From: Candidatus Sericytochromatia bacterium
GTDB taxonomy: Bacteria; Cyanobacteriota; Sericytochromatia; UBA7694; JACMQJ01
Direction: 5' to 3'
Assembly: GCA_014377055.1 (NCBI GenBank)
Contig: JACMQJ010000511.1
Location: forward strand, 1-5,475
DNA length: 5,475 bases
Of this stretch, positions 1-5,172 are shown in pieces. Under the pieces are notes generated by a model that saw nothing but the letters and a program-made list of their open reading frames with translations, ran no database searches and was not told the origin of the DNA. Position numbers and translations under genes: made by a program. Each line of letters begins with the position of its first letter. The stretch's first letter is position 1.

Positions 1-1079
1 AGATCATAATTAAATGCTAATGCTACAAAAGTATTAAGAAATATCAAAGATGTATTGGTGACATTTTCCTTCTTTTCTTTGATAAGATGATAAGCAAAAG
101 GAACAATACTATAGATAAAAAAGAAAAGATTTACAAAAATAATTGATGTCCAAAAATCATCATATTTAAAACTAAAACCAAAAACTAGATAAGTTGCAAT
201 AAATCCTAGATTATTCAAAATATTCCACTTTTTATAAAAAGCTATAGCTAATAAACCAGAGTTAAGAATTGTGATGTAGCTGTATAATGTTATATTATCA
301 GCATTACCTGCTTGTAACATGATTGGAGTCGAAAATCCACCAACCAAGCCCAATACAGCTAACCATTTATTATCTTCAAGTACCGCAATAAATACTGCAA
401 AAGTGGTAATTAAAATCATCAAAAAGAATGCTATAAACTGATTAAATAAACCATAATTTTGAAATCCTGAATAAGTTGCATAATACAATAAGGCAATGCC
501 CATACCTATCAAGCCTTGTCCAAATTCAGGAAAACGCTTTTTCCTAAAAAAGTTACCCAAACCTAAAGAAGCAGCAGCTCCTAAATAAATGATTGAAACT
601 TTGCCAACTGGACCAAGTAAACCACTAACAAAAGCTTTACGGATAAAAAAACCAACTCCAAAAATAACTGATATAACACCAAGTATCAAAAACCCATTAA
701 AGCCAAAAAGAATTTCCCAATTAATTGGTGGCTTTTTTACTTTATTAGGAAGCCTATCAGGTATAAATGTTTGATTAATTGCCTCTGAATCAATTTTAGG
801 TCTAATATCTCTTAGCTCAATAGTTTTATTTTTTAGGTCTATTTTTTCAAATTCATCAACTAATATTTTACCAAAATTTATTGATTGTGATTGTAGTGAT
901 TGTAGTTGATCAGAAAAAGTTACTTTTAACTTATCAAGGTTTTCAATACTATTCTTTATTTCAATATAAGCTTTTATCTTTTCAAAAATATCAATTGGAA
1001 AAATATATCCGCAATTAGGACAATGATTTGATTGTTCGGATAATAATCCTATATCTAATTTACAATTGGGACATTTCAC
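1..1079 (-). CDS. DUF2339 family polytopic membrane protein with N-terminal zinc ribbon (partial, C-terminus outside window)
   Basis: The reading frame is open from a GTG at 1077-1079 to the left edge, giving 359 residues with no stop. Residues 3-23 carry two CPNC knuckles (C3, C6, C20, C23), a zinc-ribbon pattern. Residues about 31-90 are charged and probably helical or coiled-coil, followed by a polar linker. From about W121 (INWEILFGFNGF) the protein becomes a series of hydrophobic segments, about nine up to residue 356. These carry typical DUF2339 features: the WE..G start, a GVGFFIRKAF-like first helix end, GMGIALLYYATY, and GLVGGFSTP near residues 244-252. DUF2339 proteins are predicted inner-membrane proteins of unknown function, usually over 500 residues, so perhaps half is missing here. 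The start is supported by an AAAGGA ribosome site 7 nt upstream; an ATG one base off is out of frame. It lies 55 bp downstream of the DUF4381-like gene on the same strand. Family assignment is confident; function is unknown. Confidence 0.9.
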   Translation of the reverse strand, partial: MKCPNCKLDIGLLSEQSNHCPNCGYIFPIDIFEKIKAYIEIKNSIENLDKLKVTFSDQLQSLQSQSINFGKILVDEFEKIDLKNKTIELRDIRPKIDSEAINQTFIPDRLPNKVKKPPINWEILFGFNGFLILGVISVIFGVGFFIRKAFVSGLLGPVGKVSIIYLGAAASLGLGNFFRKKRFPEFGQGLIGMGIALLYYATYSGFQNYGLFNQFIAFFLMILITTFAVFIAVLEDNKWLAVLGLVGGFSTPIMLQAGNADNITLYSYITILNSGLLAIAFYKKWNILNNLGFIATYLVFGFSFKYDDFWTSIIFVNLFFFIYSIVPFAYHLIKEKKENVTNTSLIFLNTFVALAFNYD

Positions 1080-1086
1080 GATTTTT

Positions 1087-1092
1087 TCCTTT
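1087..1092 (-). promoter_or_regulatory. Ribosome binding site deciding the GTG start of the DUF2339 gene
   Basis: Read on the minus strand, AAAGGA stands 7 nt before the GTG at 1079. This is one of the better Shine-Dalgarno sequences in the window. The GTG also leads directly into the first CPNC zinc knuckle, so the two lines of evidence agree on the start. Confidence 0.7.
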
Positions 1093-1114
1093 GTAGCAAA
1101 AAATTAATACATTC

Positions 1115-1120
1115 ATTATA
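1115..1120 (-). promoter_or_regulatory. Possible -10 element for the DUF2339 gene
   Basis: A perfect TATAAT on the minus strand lies in the 55-bp gap between the DUF4381-like gene and the DUF2339 gene, about 35 nt before the GTG. No good -35 hexamer lies 16-18 nt upstream (the stretch is only A/T). In such AT-rich DNA a chance match is likely. If real, it would let the membrane protein be transcribed apart from the DUF58 pair. Confidence 0.25.
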
Positions 1121-1134
1121 TATTATTCAGATAA

Positions 1135-1620
1135 TTATTTTTTAAAAAGCTTATAAGCCAAGCTAAGTGAATCAGATAAGTCTTTGCTGGAAGTTTTATA
1201 AGATGAATACTTCGCAAAATCAAAATCTTTTAGACAAATTTCAAATTGCCTGATTGAATCTGTTTCGATTGGCATAGATTTAAGTTGCTTAATTATTTCA
1301 GTTGTAGTTTTTGCCTCACTATTTAAAATATATTGTTGCAAAAGATATTTTTTGATAATTTCGGTTATTCTATTATAAAATATTTCGTAATTTTTTGTTT
1401 CAATTAATTTATCAGATTTTAATTTATCTAATTCAATTAAAGCAATATCTTTAGGGGTAAGATCTTTTTTTGATAATACGGTTTTAATCGTTTTTTTTCT
1501 AAATTTAAGAAAATATACTAAGACCAAAAAAATAACTATTACTGATAATAGAAAAACTATTATTGGTAAAAAATTAAATGTAATAGCGATTGGTGGTTGT
1601 ATATCATGTATATCTTTCAT
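1135..1620 (-). CDS. Small single-TM protein, DUF4381-like (Bat/MoxR-associated)
   Basis: The protein has 161 residues: a short N-terminus (MKDIHDIQPPI), one strong transmembrane segment at about residues 18-38, a basic stop-transfer stretch (KFRKK, 39-43), then a cytoplasmic helical region rich in Lys, Glu and Ile. The N-terminal DIH..PP motif, the single TM and the length resemble DUF4381 proteins, which are typically encoded right after DUF58 genes in MoxR/Bat operons. The start is fixed by context: the ATG follows the DUF58 TAG stop with no intervening base, and only a weak purine-rich stretch precedes it, suggesting translational coupling. A membrane anchor for the DUF58 protein is an inference from family context. 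The C-terminal half has diverged enough that the family call is moderate; a generic one-TM hypothetical protein is the alternative. Confidence 0.65.
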   Translation of the reverse strand: MKDIHDIQPPIAITFNFLPIIVFLLSVIVIFLVLVYFLKFRKKTIKTVLSKKDLTPKDIALIELDKLKSDKLIETKNYEIFYNRITEIIKKYLLQQYILNSEAKTTTEIIKQLKSMPIETDSIRQFEICLKDFDFAKYSSYKTSSKDLSDSLSLAYKLFKK

Positions 1621-2520
1621 CTAGACTCTTTTTTCTCTTCGCTTAAAAAAGTTATTTAAAGGTATGATGTAAGATTGATCCGTGGTTAAAGTTATTTTAT
1701 CAATTCTGTTTTTGATGAAAATATTATCTCTAACTTCATATTTTTTATTAAGATTATCCTTTAAGGCAAGCATTATTTTTTTGTCACTTGTATCCAACAA
1801 ATATCTTTCATTTGTTTCATTATCTTGCATCTCAATTAAGCCAACAGCAGGTATATTATATTCTCTTGAATCGTTTATTATAACACCTATTAGATCATGC
1901 TTATAACTTGTTATTTTTATTTCTTTTTCAAATCCATCAGCCAGAAAATCCGAAACAAAAAAAATAATAACTTTTTTATTAAACAATTTATTAATTAGCT
2001 TTAGAGGTTTATTTATATCTGTATATTTTGCGGAATCTTTTTTATAAGTATAAGAGATAATCGTCTTAAGAATCCTAATAACATGATTTCTTCCCTTTTT
2101 TGGTGGAATAAATTCTACAATATGATCACTAAATAAAATTAATCCAACTTTATCATTATTTTTCATACCACTAAAAGCTATTGAAGCCGTAAATTCAATG
2201 GCTAGTTCTCTCTTTAATTGAATATTACTACCAAAGAGTGTTGAGTTACTTACATCAAGAGCAATTATTAAAGTTAATTCTCTTTCTTCACTAAATTTTT
2301 TTACATGAATAGAGCCTGTTTTTGCTGAAACCTTCCAATCTATATATTTGGGATCATCTCCTTGCTCATACTCTTTAAACTCTTTAAAATCAAGACCTTT
2401 TCCTTTAAAAGTACTTTTATAATCTCCACTAAAAAGATCTGAAACAACTTTTGAGGTTTTGATTTCAACTTCTCTAATCTTTTTCCACATTTCTTTATTC
2501 AGAGTTAAATTATTTTCCAT
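1621..2520 (-). CDS. DUF58 domain protein with von Willebrand A-like fold
   Basis: The protein has 299 residues, a usual length for the soluble short DUF58 form; there is no transmembrane segment. The DUF58 signature is clear at residues 32-81: GDYKSTFKGKGLDF, then EYEQGDDPKYIDWKVSAKTG, then HVKKFSEERE. A VWA domain follows with an apparently complete metal-dependent adhesion site: D89-x-S91-x-S93, T167 (KYTD) and D191 (VSDF). Proteins of this family usually work with MoxR AAA+ ATPases in assembling or activating envelope or cofactor-containing proteins; that role is family knowledge, not shown here. It is the first gene of the left minus-strand block, divergent from the cupredoxin gene, and it abuts the DUF4381-like gene. 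A weak purine-rich AAGAGAAAA precedes the ATG. No moxR gene lies immediately upstream, which is unusual for this family. Confidence 0.93.
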   Translation of the reverse strand: MENNLTLNKEMWKKIREVEIKTSKVVSDLFSGDYKSTFKGKGLDFKEFKEYEQGDDPKYIDWKVSAKTGSIHVKKFSEERELTLIIALDVSNSTLFGSNIQLKRELAIEFTASIAFSGMKNNDKVGLILFSDHIVEFIPPKKGRNHVIRILKTIISYTYKKDSAKYTDINKPLKLINKLFNKKVIIFFVSDFLADGFEKEIKITSYKHDLIGVIINDSREYNIPAVGLIEMQDNETNERYLLDTSDKKIMLALKDNLNKKYEVRDNIFIKNRIDKITLTTDQSYIIPLNNFFKRREKRV

Positions 2521-2556
2521 ATTTTCTCTTAATTAAATATCATTCCAAACATCTAT

Positions 2557-2585
2557 ATTTTACCATCTGCTTAACAATCTATTAA
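2557..2585 (-). promoter_or_regulatory. Candidate sigma-70-type promoter for the DUF58 block
   Basis: On the minus strand, an extended -10 (TGGTAAAAT, 2557-2565) is preceded at a 17-nt spacing by TTAATA (2580-2585, four of six matches to TTGACA). It lies about 37 nt before the DUF58 start, in the 140-bp divergent spacer, where a promoter is required by the gene layout. The -35 match is weak. Confidence 0.4.
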
Positions 2586-2597
2586 TTTTTATAGCCA

Positions 2598-2627
2598 TTA
2601 GCAAGATTTTATTTTAGAATGTCTAAT
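2598..2627 (+). promoter_or_regulatory. Candidate promoter for the cupredoxin gene
   Basis: TTAGCA (2598-2603) and TCTAAT (2622-2627) are 18 nt apart, giving four of six and five of six matches to the -35 and -10 consensus. The -10 lies about 33 nt before the ATG. The layout requires a plus-strand promoter in this spacer, but TAGAAT at 2615-2620 is a competing -10 and the background is AT-rich. Confidence 0.3.
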
Positions 2628-2645
2628 GTAAATATTTAATTATGT

Positions 2646-2651
2646 AAAAGG
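2646..2651 (+). promoter_or_regulatory. Ribosome binding site of the cupredoxin gene
   Basis: AAAAGG ends 9 nt before the ATG at 2661. The ATG starts a textbook signal peptide, so this start is well supported. Confidence 0.55.
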
Positions 2652-2660
2652 TTTAAAAAT

Positions 2661-3143
2661 ATGAATTCAAAGTTACTTTCAGTAATAACACTCGGAATGA
2701 TTGCAGTATCATCAGTTTTGTCAGCTCCACAAGCATTTGCAGCAGCACCAAAAGCAGCAAAGATGGCAACAGCAGCTGGTAAAGCTGTAACTCTTAACAT
2801 TGCATCAAATGGTGAACAAATGATGTATAACAAAAAAGAACTTAGTGTTCCAGCAAACAGTAAAGTTACTGTTATTTTTCAAAACAAATCAGCTGCACTC
2901 AAACATAATTGGGTATTAGTAAAAGCTGGTAAAGGTGATAAAGTTGCTGCAGCTGGTATAGCCGCTGGAGAATCAAAAGGTTATGTTGTAGCTAGTAGTG
3001 ACGTAATTGCCTACACAAAGCTTTCAGCTGCTGGTAAAAAAGTACAAGTTACATTTCAAGCTCCAAAAAAAGGAACTTATGACTTTTTATGTACTTCACC
3101 TGGTCACAATGCGATCATGAAGGGTAAATTTGTAGTTAAGTAA
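2661..3143 (+). CDS. Exported azurin/auracyanin-like blue-copper protein (cupredoxin)
   Basis: The protein has 160 residues. Residues 1-27 form a Sec signal peptide: K4, a hydrophobic core, and an A-x-A site (AFA, 25-27). There is no lipobox cysteine, so the mature protein should be soluble in the periplasm or outside the cell. An Ala/Lys-rich linker (28-42) precedes one cupredoxin domain. Type 1 copper ligands are visible: H82 (in KHNWVL), C144, H149 and M153. The C-x4-H-x3-M spacing and the CTSPGHNAIMKG loop match azurin closely, as does VIAYTKL (115-121). Such proteins carry single electrons between redox partners. The mature chain is very basic, about 20 Lys against 6 acidic residues. C144 is its only cysteine, so the azurin disulfide is absent. 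It is the only plus-strand gene, divergent from the DUF58 gene and convergent with endonuclease III. Its physiological partner cannot be read from its neighbours. Confidence 0.94.
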   Translation: MNSKLLSVITLGMIAVSSVLSAPQAFAAAPKAAKMATAAGKAVTLNIASNGEQMMYNKKELSVPANSKVTVIFQNKSAALKHNWVLVKAGKGDKVAAAGIAAGESKGYVVASSDVIAYTKLSAAGKKVQVTFQAPKKGTYDFLCTSPGHNAIMKGKFVVK

Positions 3144-3156
3144 GAATACTTAACTA
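3133..3156 (+). repeat. Perfect inverted repeat over the cupredoxin stop codon
   Basis: TAGTTAAGTA (3133-3142), a 4-nt loop AGAA, and TACTTAACTA (3147-3156) form a perfect 10-bp stem that contains the first two bases of the TAA stop. Outside it, 3132/3157 can form a G-U pair and 3131/3158 a T-A pair. No T-run follows on either strand, so it is not a standard intrinsic terminator alone. It could protect the mRNA 3' end or take part in an alternative fold with the nearby repeat. Confidence 0.6.
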
Positions 3157-3199
3157 TAGTCTAAAAAGAGGACGTTTATTAAAACGTCCCTACTTAACT
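3147..3199. repeat. Direct repeat TACTTAACT flanking the terminator hairpin
   Basis: The 9-mer TACTTAACT occurs at 3147-3155 and again at 3191-3199, on either side of the hairpin at 3170-3189. Both copies are complementary to AGTTAAGTA at 3134-3142, so the two pairings exclude each other. The repeat could also be read as the flank of a small inserted hairpin. Confidence 0.5.
3163..3189 (-). terminator. Intrinsic terminator of the endonuclease III transcription unit
   Basis: GGACGTTT (3170-3177), loop ATTA, and AAACGTCC (3182-3189) form a perfect 8-bp hairpin. Read on the minus strand, the stem is followed by TCTTTTT (3163-3169), the uridine tract of a Rho-independent terminator. It lies 25 nt past the endonuclease III stop. 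On the plus strand the tail is only CTACTTAACTT, so stopping cupredoxin transcripts here would be less efficient, although the position between two convergent genes suits both. Confidence 0.75.
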
Positions 3200-3214
3200 T
3201 AAACGTTGTTTATT

Positions 3215-3862
3215 TTATCTTGAACTGGTTACACCGACACGATCACAATATTTAAATATTGGACATATACTACATTTTGGTGAAACAGGTGTACATAAGT
3301 TTTGACCATAAGATACTAATAAATGATTTATTTCGATCCAATATTCTTTTGGTAATTTATCTCTCAAAACAAATTCTGTTTCATCGGGATTTTTTGTTTT
3401 TACATAACCCCAACGATTAGTTATTCGGTGTACATGTATATCAACGCATATACCAAGGCTATTATAACCTAATGTTACTGTTAAATTAGCCGTTTTACGC
3501 CCGACACCTTTTAAGGTTAAAAGCTCATCAATATCATTTGGAACTTTGCCATCATATTTATCCAACAAAATTTTACTTATCTCATGAATATTTATTGCTT
3601 TTCTTCGATAAAAACCAACAGGATAAATAGCTTTTTCGATAACATCAGTATCTAGTTGTATCATCTTTTGAGGTGTATCAGCTATAGCAAAGAGAGTATT
3701 ACTTGACTTTTCAGTCATAGCATCTTTAGTTCTCAAGCTTAGTATTGTTGAGATTAATACTTTGTATGGATCTGTAGTCATTGCTCCAACAACAGGTGGC
3801 TTCCAATTTGGAACAATTTCTCTAAGTTCTTTGACAACGATATGTATATCTTTATCTTTCAT
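3215..3862 (-). CDS. nth: Endonuclease III (DNA glycosylase/AP lyase)
   Basis: The protein has 215 residues, close to the 211 of E. coli Nth. It removes oxidised pyrimidines from DNA and nicks the abasic site, starting base excision repair in the cytoplasm. The helix-hairpin-helix is at about 113-126 (ELLTLKGVGRKTAN) with catalytic Lys K123; the catalytic Asp is D141 in CVDIHVHR. A [4Fe-4S] cluster motif C190-x6-C197-x2-C200-x5-C206 has exactly the classical spacing. Near the N-terminus the family block reads STILSLRTKD where E. coli-type enzymes have a QTTD-like form, and YGQNLCTPVSPKC differs from the proteobacterial version; both suggest a divergent clade. The ATG overlaps the stop of the upstream gene by one base (TAATG) and has no clear Shine-Dalgarno site, so translation is probably coupled. 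It is the last gene of its unit, followed by a strong terminator. Confidence 0.96.
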   Translation of the reverse strand: MKDKDIHIVVKELREIVPNWKPPVVGAMTTDPYKVLISTILSLRTKDAMTEKSSNTLFAIADTPQKMIQLDTDVIEKAIYPVGFYRRKAINIHEISKILLDKYDGKVPNDIDELLTLKGVGRKTANLTVTLGYNSLGICVDIHVHRITNRWGYVKTKNPDETEFVLRDKLPKEYWIEINHLLVSYGQNLCTPVSPKCSICPIFKYCDRVGVTSSR

Positions 3863-4401
3863 TATTGCATAAAGATATTTCTTAGTCTTTGTGGATCTAA
3901 ACCAAAATCTTCTACAGGATTTTCATAAATGTAATAATCATCAGAAACCCATCTAACTTCATTATTGACTGCATCAAAGCCAACAATCCAATAAAATCCA
4001 CCTTTTGACAAATATTCTTCTTCATCTATCAATGACTCAGCCAAAAAATTAGGGCTATGTTGTTGAAGCTGCAAATATTGTCTAAGAATATCTTTGAACA
4101 TTTCAGAAAAAACTTCTCTGCTAATAACACCCATTTTTCTGCATGATATTTCCATTTCTTCACGTGCTTGAGCAATAGCTGCTGGATATGTTGTAGCTGA
4201 ATAAATTAAAATATCAAGCTCTTCAGAAACAAGCTCTATAAAATCATCAAACTCGAAATCATCTGGTAATGCACATTCAAATAATCCCCATTTGGATATT
4301 TCTGGATCGCCTGCAATCAAGAGAAAAGGAGTTTCGTCCGATAATCTTGGCATTTTACCTTCTTCTGTATTTTCCCATTCAACAAAACAATAACAATCCA
4401 T
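3862..4401 (-). CDS. Hypothetical highly acidic cytoplasmic protein
   Basis: I do not recognise this 179-residue protein. It has no signal peptide or membrane segment. It carries about 38 Asp/Glu against 13 Lys/Arg, so its pI should be near 4. Visible features are a cysteine pair near the N-terminus (C3, C5), an acidic run LPDDFEFDDFIE, a predicted helical middle with EEMEISCRKMG, and a Trp/Tyr-rich C-terminal part (GGFYWIVGFD, VRWVSDDYYIYENP) that looks like beta strands. It lies 34 bp downstream of the lipoprotein gene and overlaps nth by one base, so co-transcription with nth is likely. The start is uncertain: the first ATG (4401) has only a distant GGG, whereas the in-frame ATG of M17 (4351-4353) has AGAAGG 4 nt upstream. 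No other in-frame start exists before an upstream stop. Confidence 0.8.
   Translation of the reverse strand: MDCYCFVEWENTEEGKMPRLSDETPFLLIAGDPEISKWGLFECALPDDFEFDDFIELVSEELDILIYSATTYPAAIAQAREEMEISCRKMGVISREVFSEMFKDILRQYLQLQQHSPNFLAESLIDEEEYLSKGGFYWIVGFDAVNNEVRWVSDDYYIYENPVEDFGLDPQRLRNIFMQ
4358..4363 (-). promoter_or_regulatory. Strong Shine-Dalgarno-like site inside the acidic protein gene
   Basis: AGAAGG on the minus strand lies 4 nt before the in-frame ATG of codon 17 (4353). It is a better match than anything before the annotated ATG at 4401. Starting there would give a 163-residue protein lacking the C-Y-C and WENTEEGK stretch. The spacing is a little short, so it could be chance. Confidence 0.35.
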
Positions 4402-4435
4402 TTTTGATAAATTTACCCGCTAAAATATTTAAATA

Positions 4436-5152
4436 TTACTTAGAATAACTTTTTAATTCACCATCAGACTTCATTTTAACCCACTGTTTGATATACATTG
4501 TGATTTCTTCGTGAAGTTTAACCATACCTATTCCATCAGCATACCAATAATATAAATTATCTTCTTTACCATTATCATATACTAGATGATGTCTAGTTTT
4601 TATTGCTTTAAATGTCCCAGCCTCTACGGTAACATTTTCTTGACCAATAATCTCTATCTTTTCAGTTCCACCTTTAAAGCTTCGACCTTCCCAACTTGTA
4701 CCAGATTCTAATGGCGAATTAAGTATATCAATATAATCTATGCTTTTATTAATTTTTGCACCCAATGATTCAAAAATAGACTGTTGTACATATCTGGAAA
4801 GCTCGATATGATCAGAAAAAATTTTTGCTAAAGTTTGATTAGGCTGAATACTTGAGTTGGGATAAAATCTTTTCATCACAGCACTATCAAATCCTTGCTC
4901 TTTGGTATTATTAACTATACTAACAGTCATTTCATTAAACTTTGTATTTGGTTGCTCATCCTGATATTGTTTTAAGCTGTATGTCCAAGTTCTACCAGTA
5001 TTTATAGGATAAAAATCATTAACTGTTTTATCTTTATTTAAGCTATTATATTTTGATGTATTTTGTTCTAAAACTAAGCTATTAGATAAGCATGAACTTA
5101 AGATAGATGATAATAAAATTAAGGTTGAAAAAATTATATTTTTTGTTTTCAT
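4436..5152 (-). CDS. Putative secreted lipoprotein of unknown function
   Basis: The protein has 238 residues. The N-terminus is a lipoprotein signal: K2 and K4, a hydrophobic core, and a lipobox LSSC ending at C21, so the mature protein should be lipid-anchored at the cell envelope. After a Ser/Asn/Lys-rich linker comes FYPINTGRTWTYSL (about 47-60). Later blocks are SGTSWEG, then a strand-rich stretch with VEAGTFKAIKT, then YYWYADGIGMVKL. This order (a Y-P-x-x-x-G-x-x-W-x-Y opening, an AGTFKA turn, a WYA-x-GxG-x-VK ending) recurs in many uncharacterised exported bacterial beta-strand proteins; I know no biochemical function for them. It begins 20 bp after the GyrI-like gene with no evident Shine-Dalgarno site and is followed by the acidic protein gene. 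Lipoprotein status is well supported; the role is unknown. Confidence 0.86.
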   Translation of the reverse strand: MKTKNIIFSTLILLSSILSSCLSNSLVLEQNTSKYNSLNKDKTVNDFYPINTGRTWTYSLKQYQDEQPNTKFNEMTVSIVNNTKEQGFDSAVMKRFYPNSSIQPNQTLAKIFSDHIELSRYVQQSIFESLGAKINKSIDYIDILNSPLESGTSWEGRSFKGGTEKIEIIGQENVTVEAGTFKAIKTRHHLVYDNGKEDNLYYWYADGIGMVKLHEEITMYIKQWVKMKSDGELKSYSK

Positions 5153-5172
5153 TGTTTTTTGCTTTTAAAATA

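Noticed and set aside
589..774. Plus-strand open frame of 61 codons
   Set aside because: It lies wholly inside the DUF2339 gene on the opposite strand. The product is low-complexity Pro/Lys/Ile and there is no ribosome site.
1682..1906. Plus-strand open frame of 74 codons
   Set aside because: It lies antisense to the DUF58 gene, whose protein is clearly conserved. The hydrophobic product is the expected artefact of complementing a Lys/Asp/Asn-rich gene.
2636..2833. Minus-strand open frame of 65 codons opposite the cupredoxin start
   Set aside because: It is the antisense of the Ala-rich signal peptide region of a strongly supported gene and would run through the promoter spacer. No ribosome site is evident.
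2661..3143. Recent horizontal transfer of the cupredoxin gene
   Set aside because: The gene looks less AT-rich than its neighbours, but this is explained by its high Ala and Gly content. Its codons still favour A/T endings (GCA, GCT, AAA), and no mobile element flanks it.
4424..4437. Perfect palindrome AATATTTAAATATT between the lipoprotein and acidic protein genes
   Set aside because: It consists only of A and T, has no loop or T-tract, and overlaps the lipoprotein stop. Such palindromes arise often by chance in AT-rich DNA, and it is too weak for a terminator.
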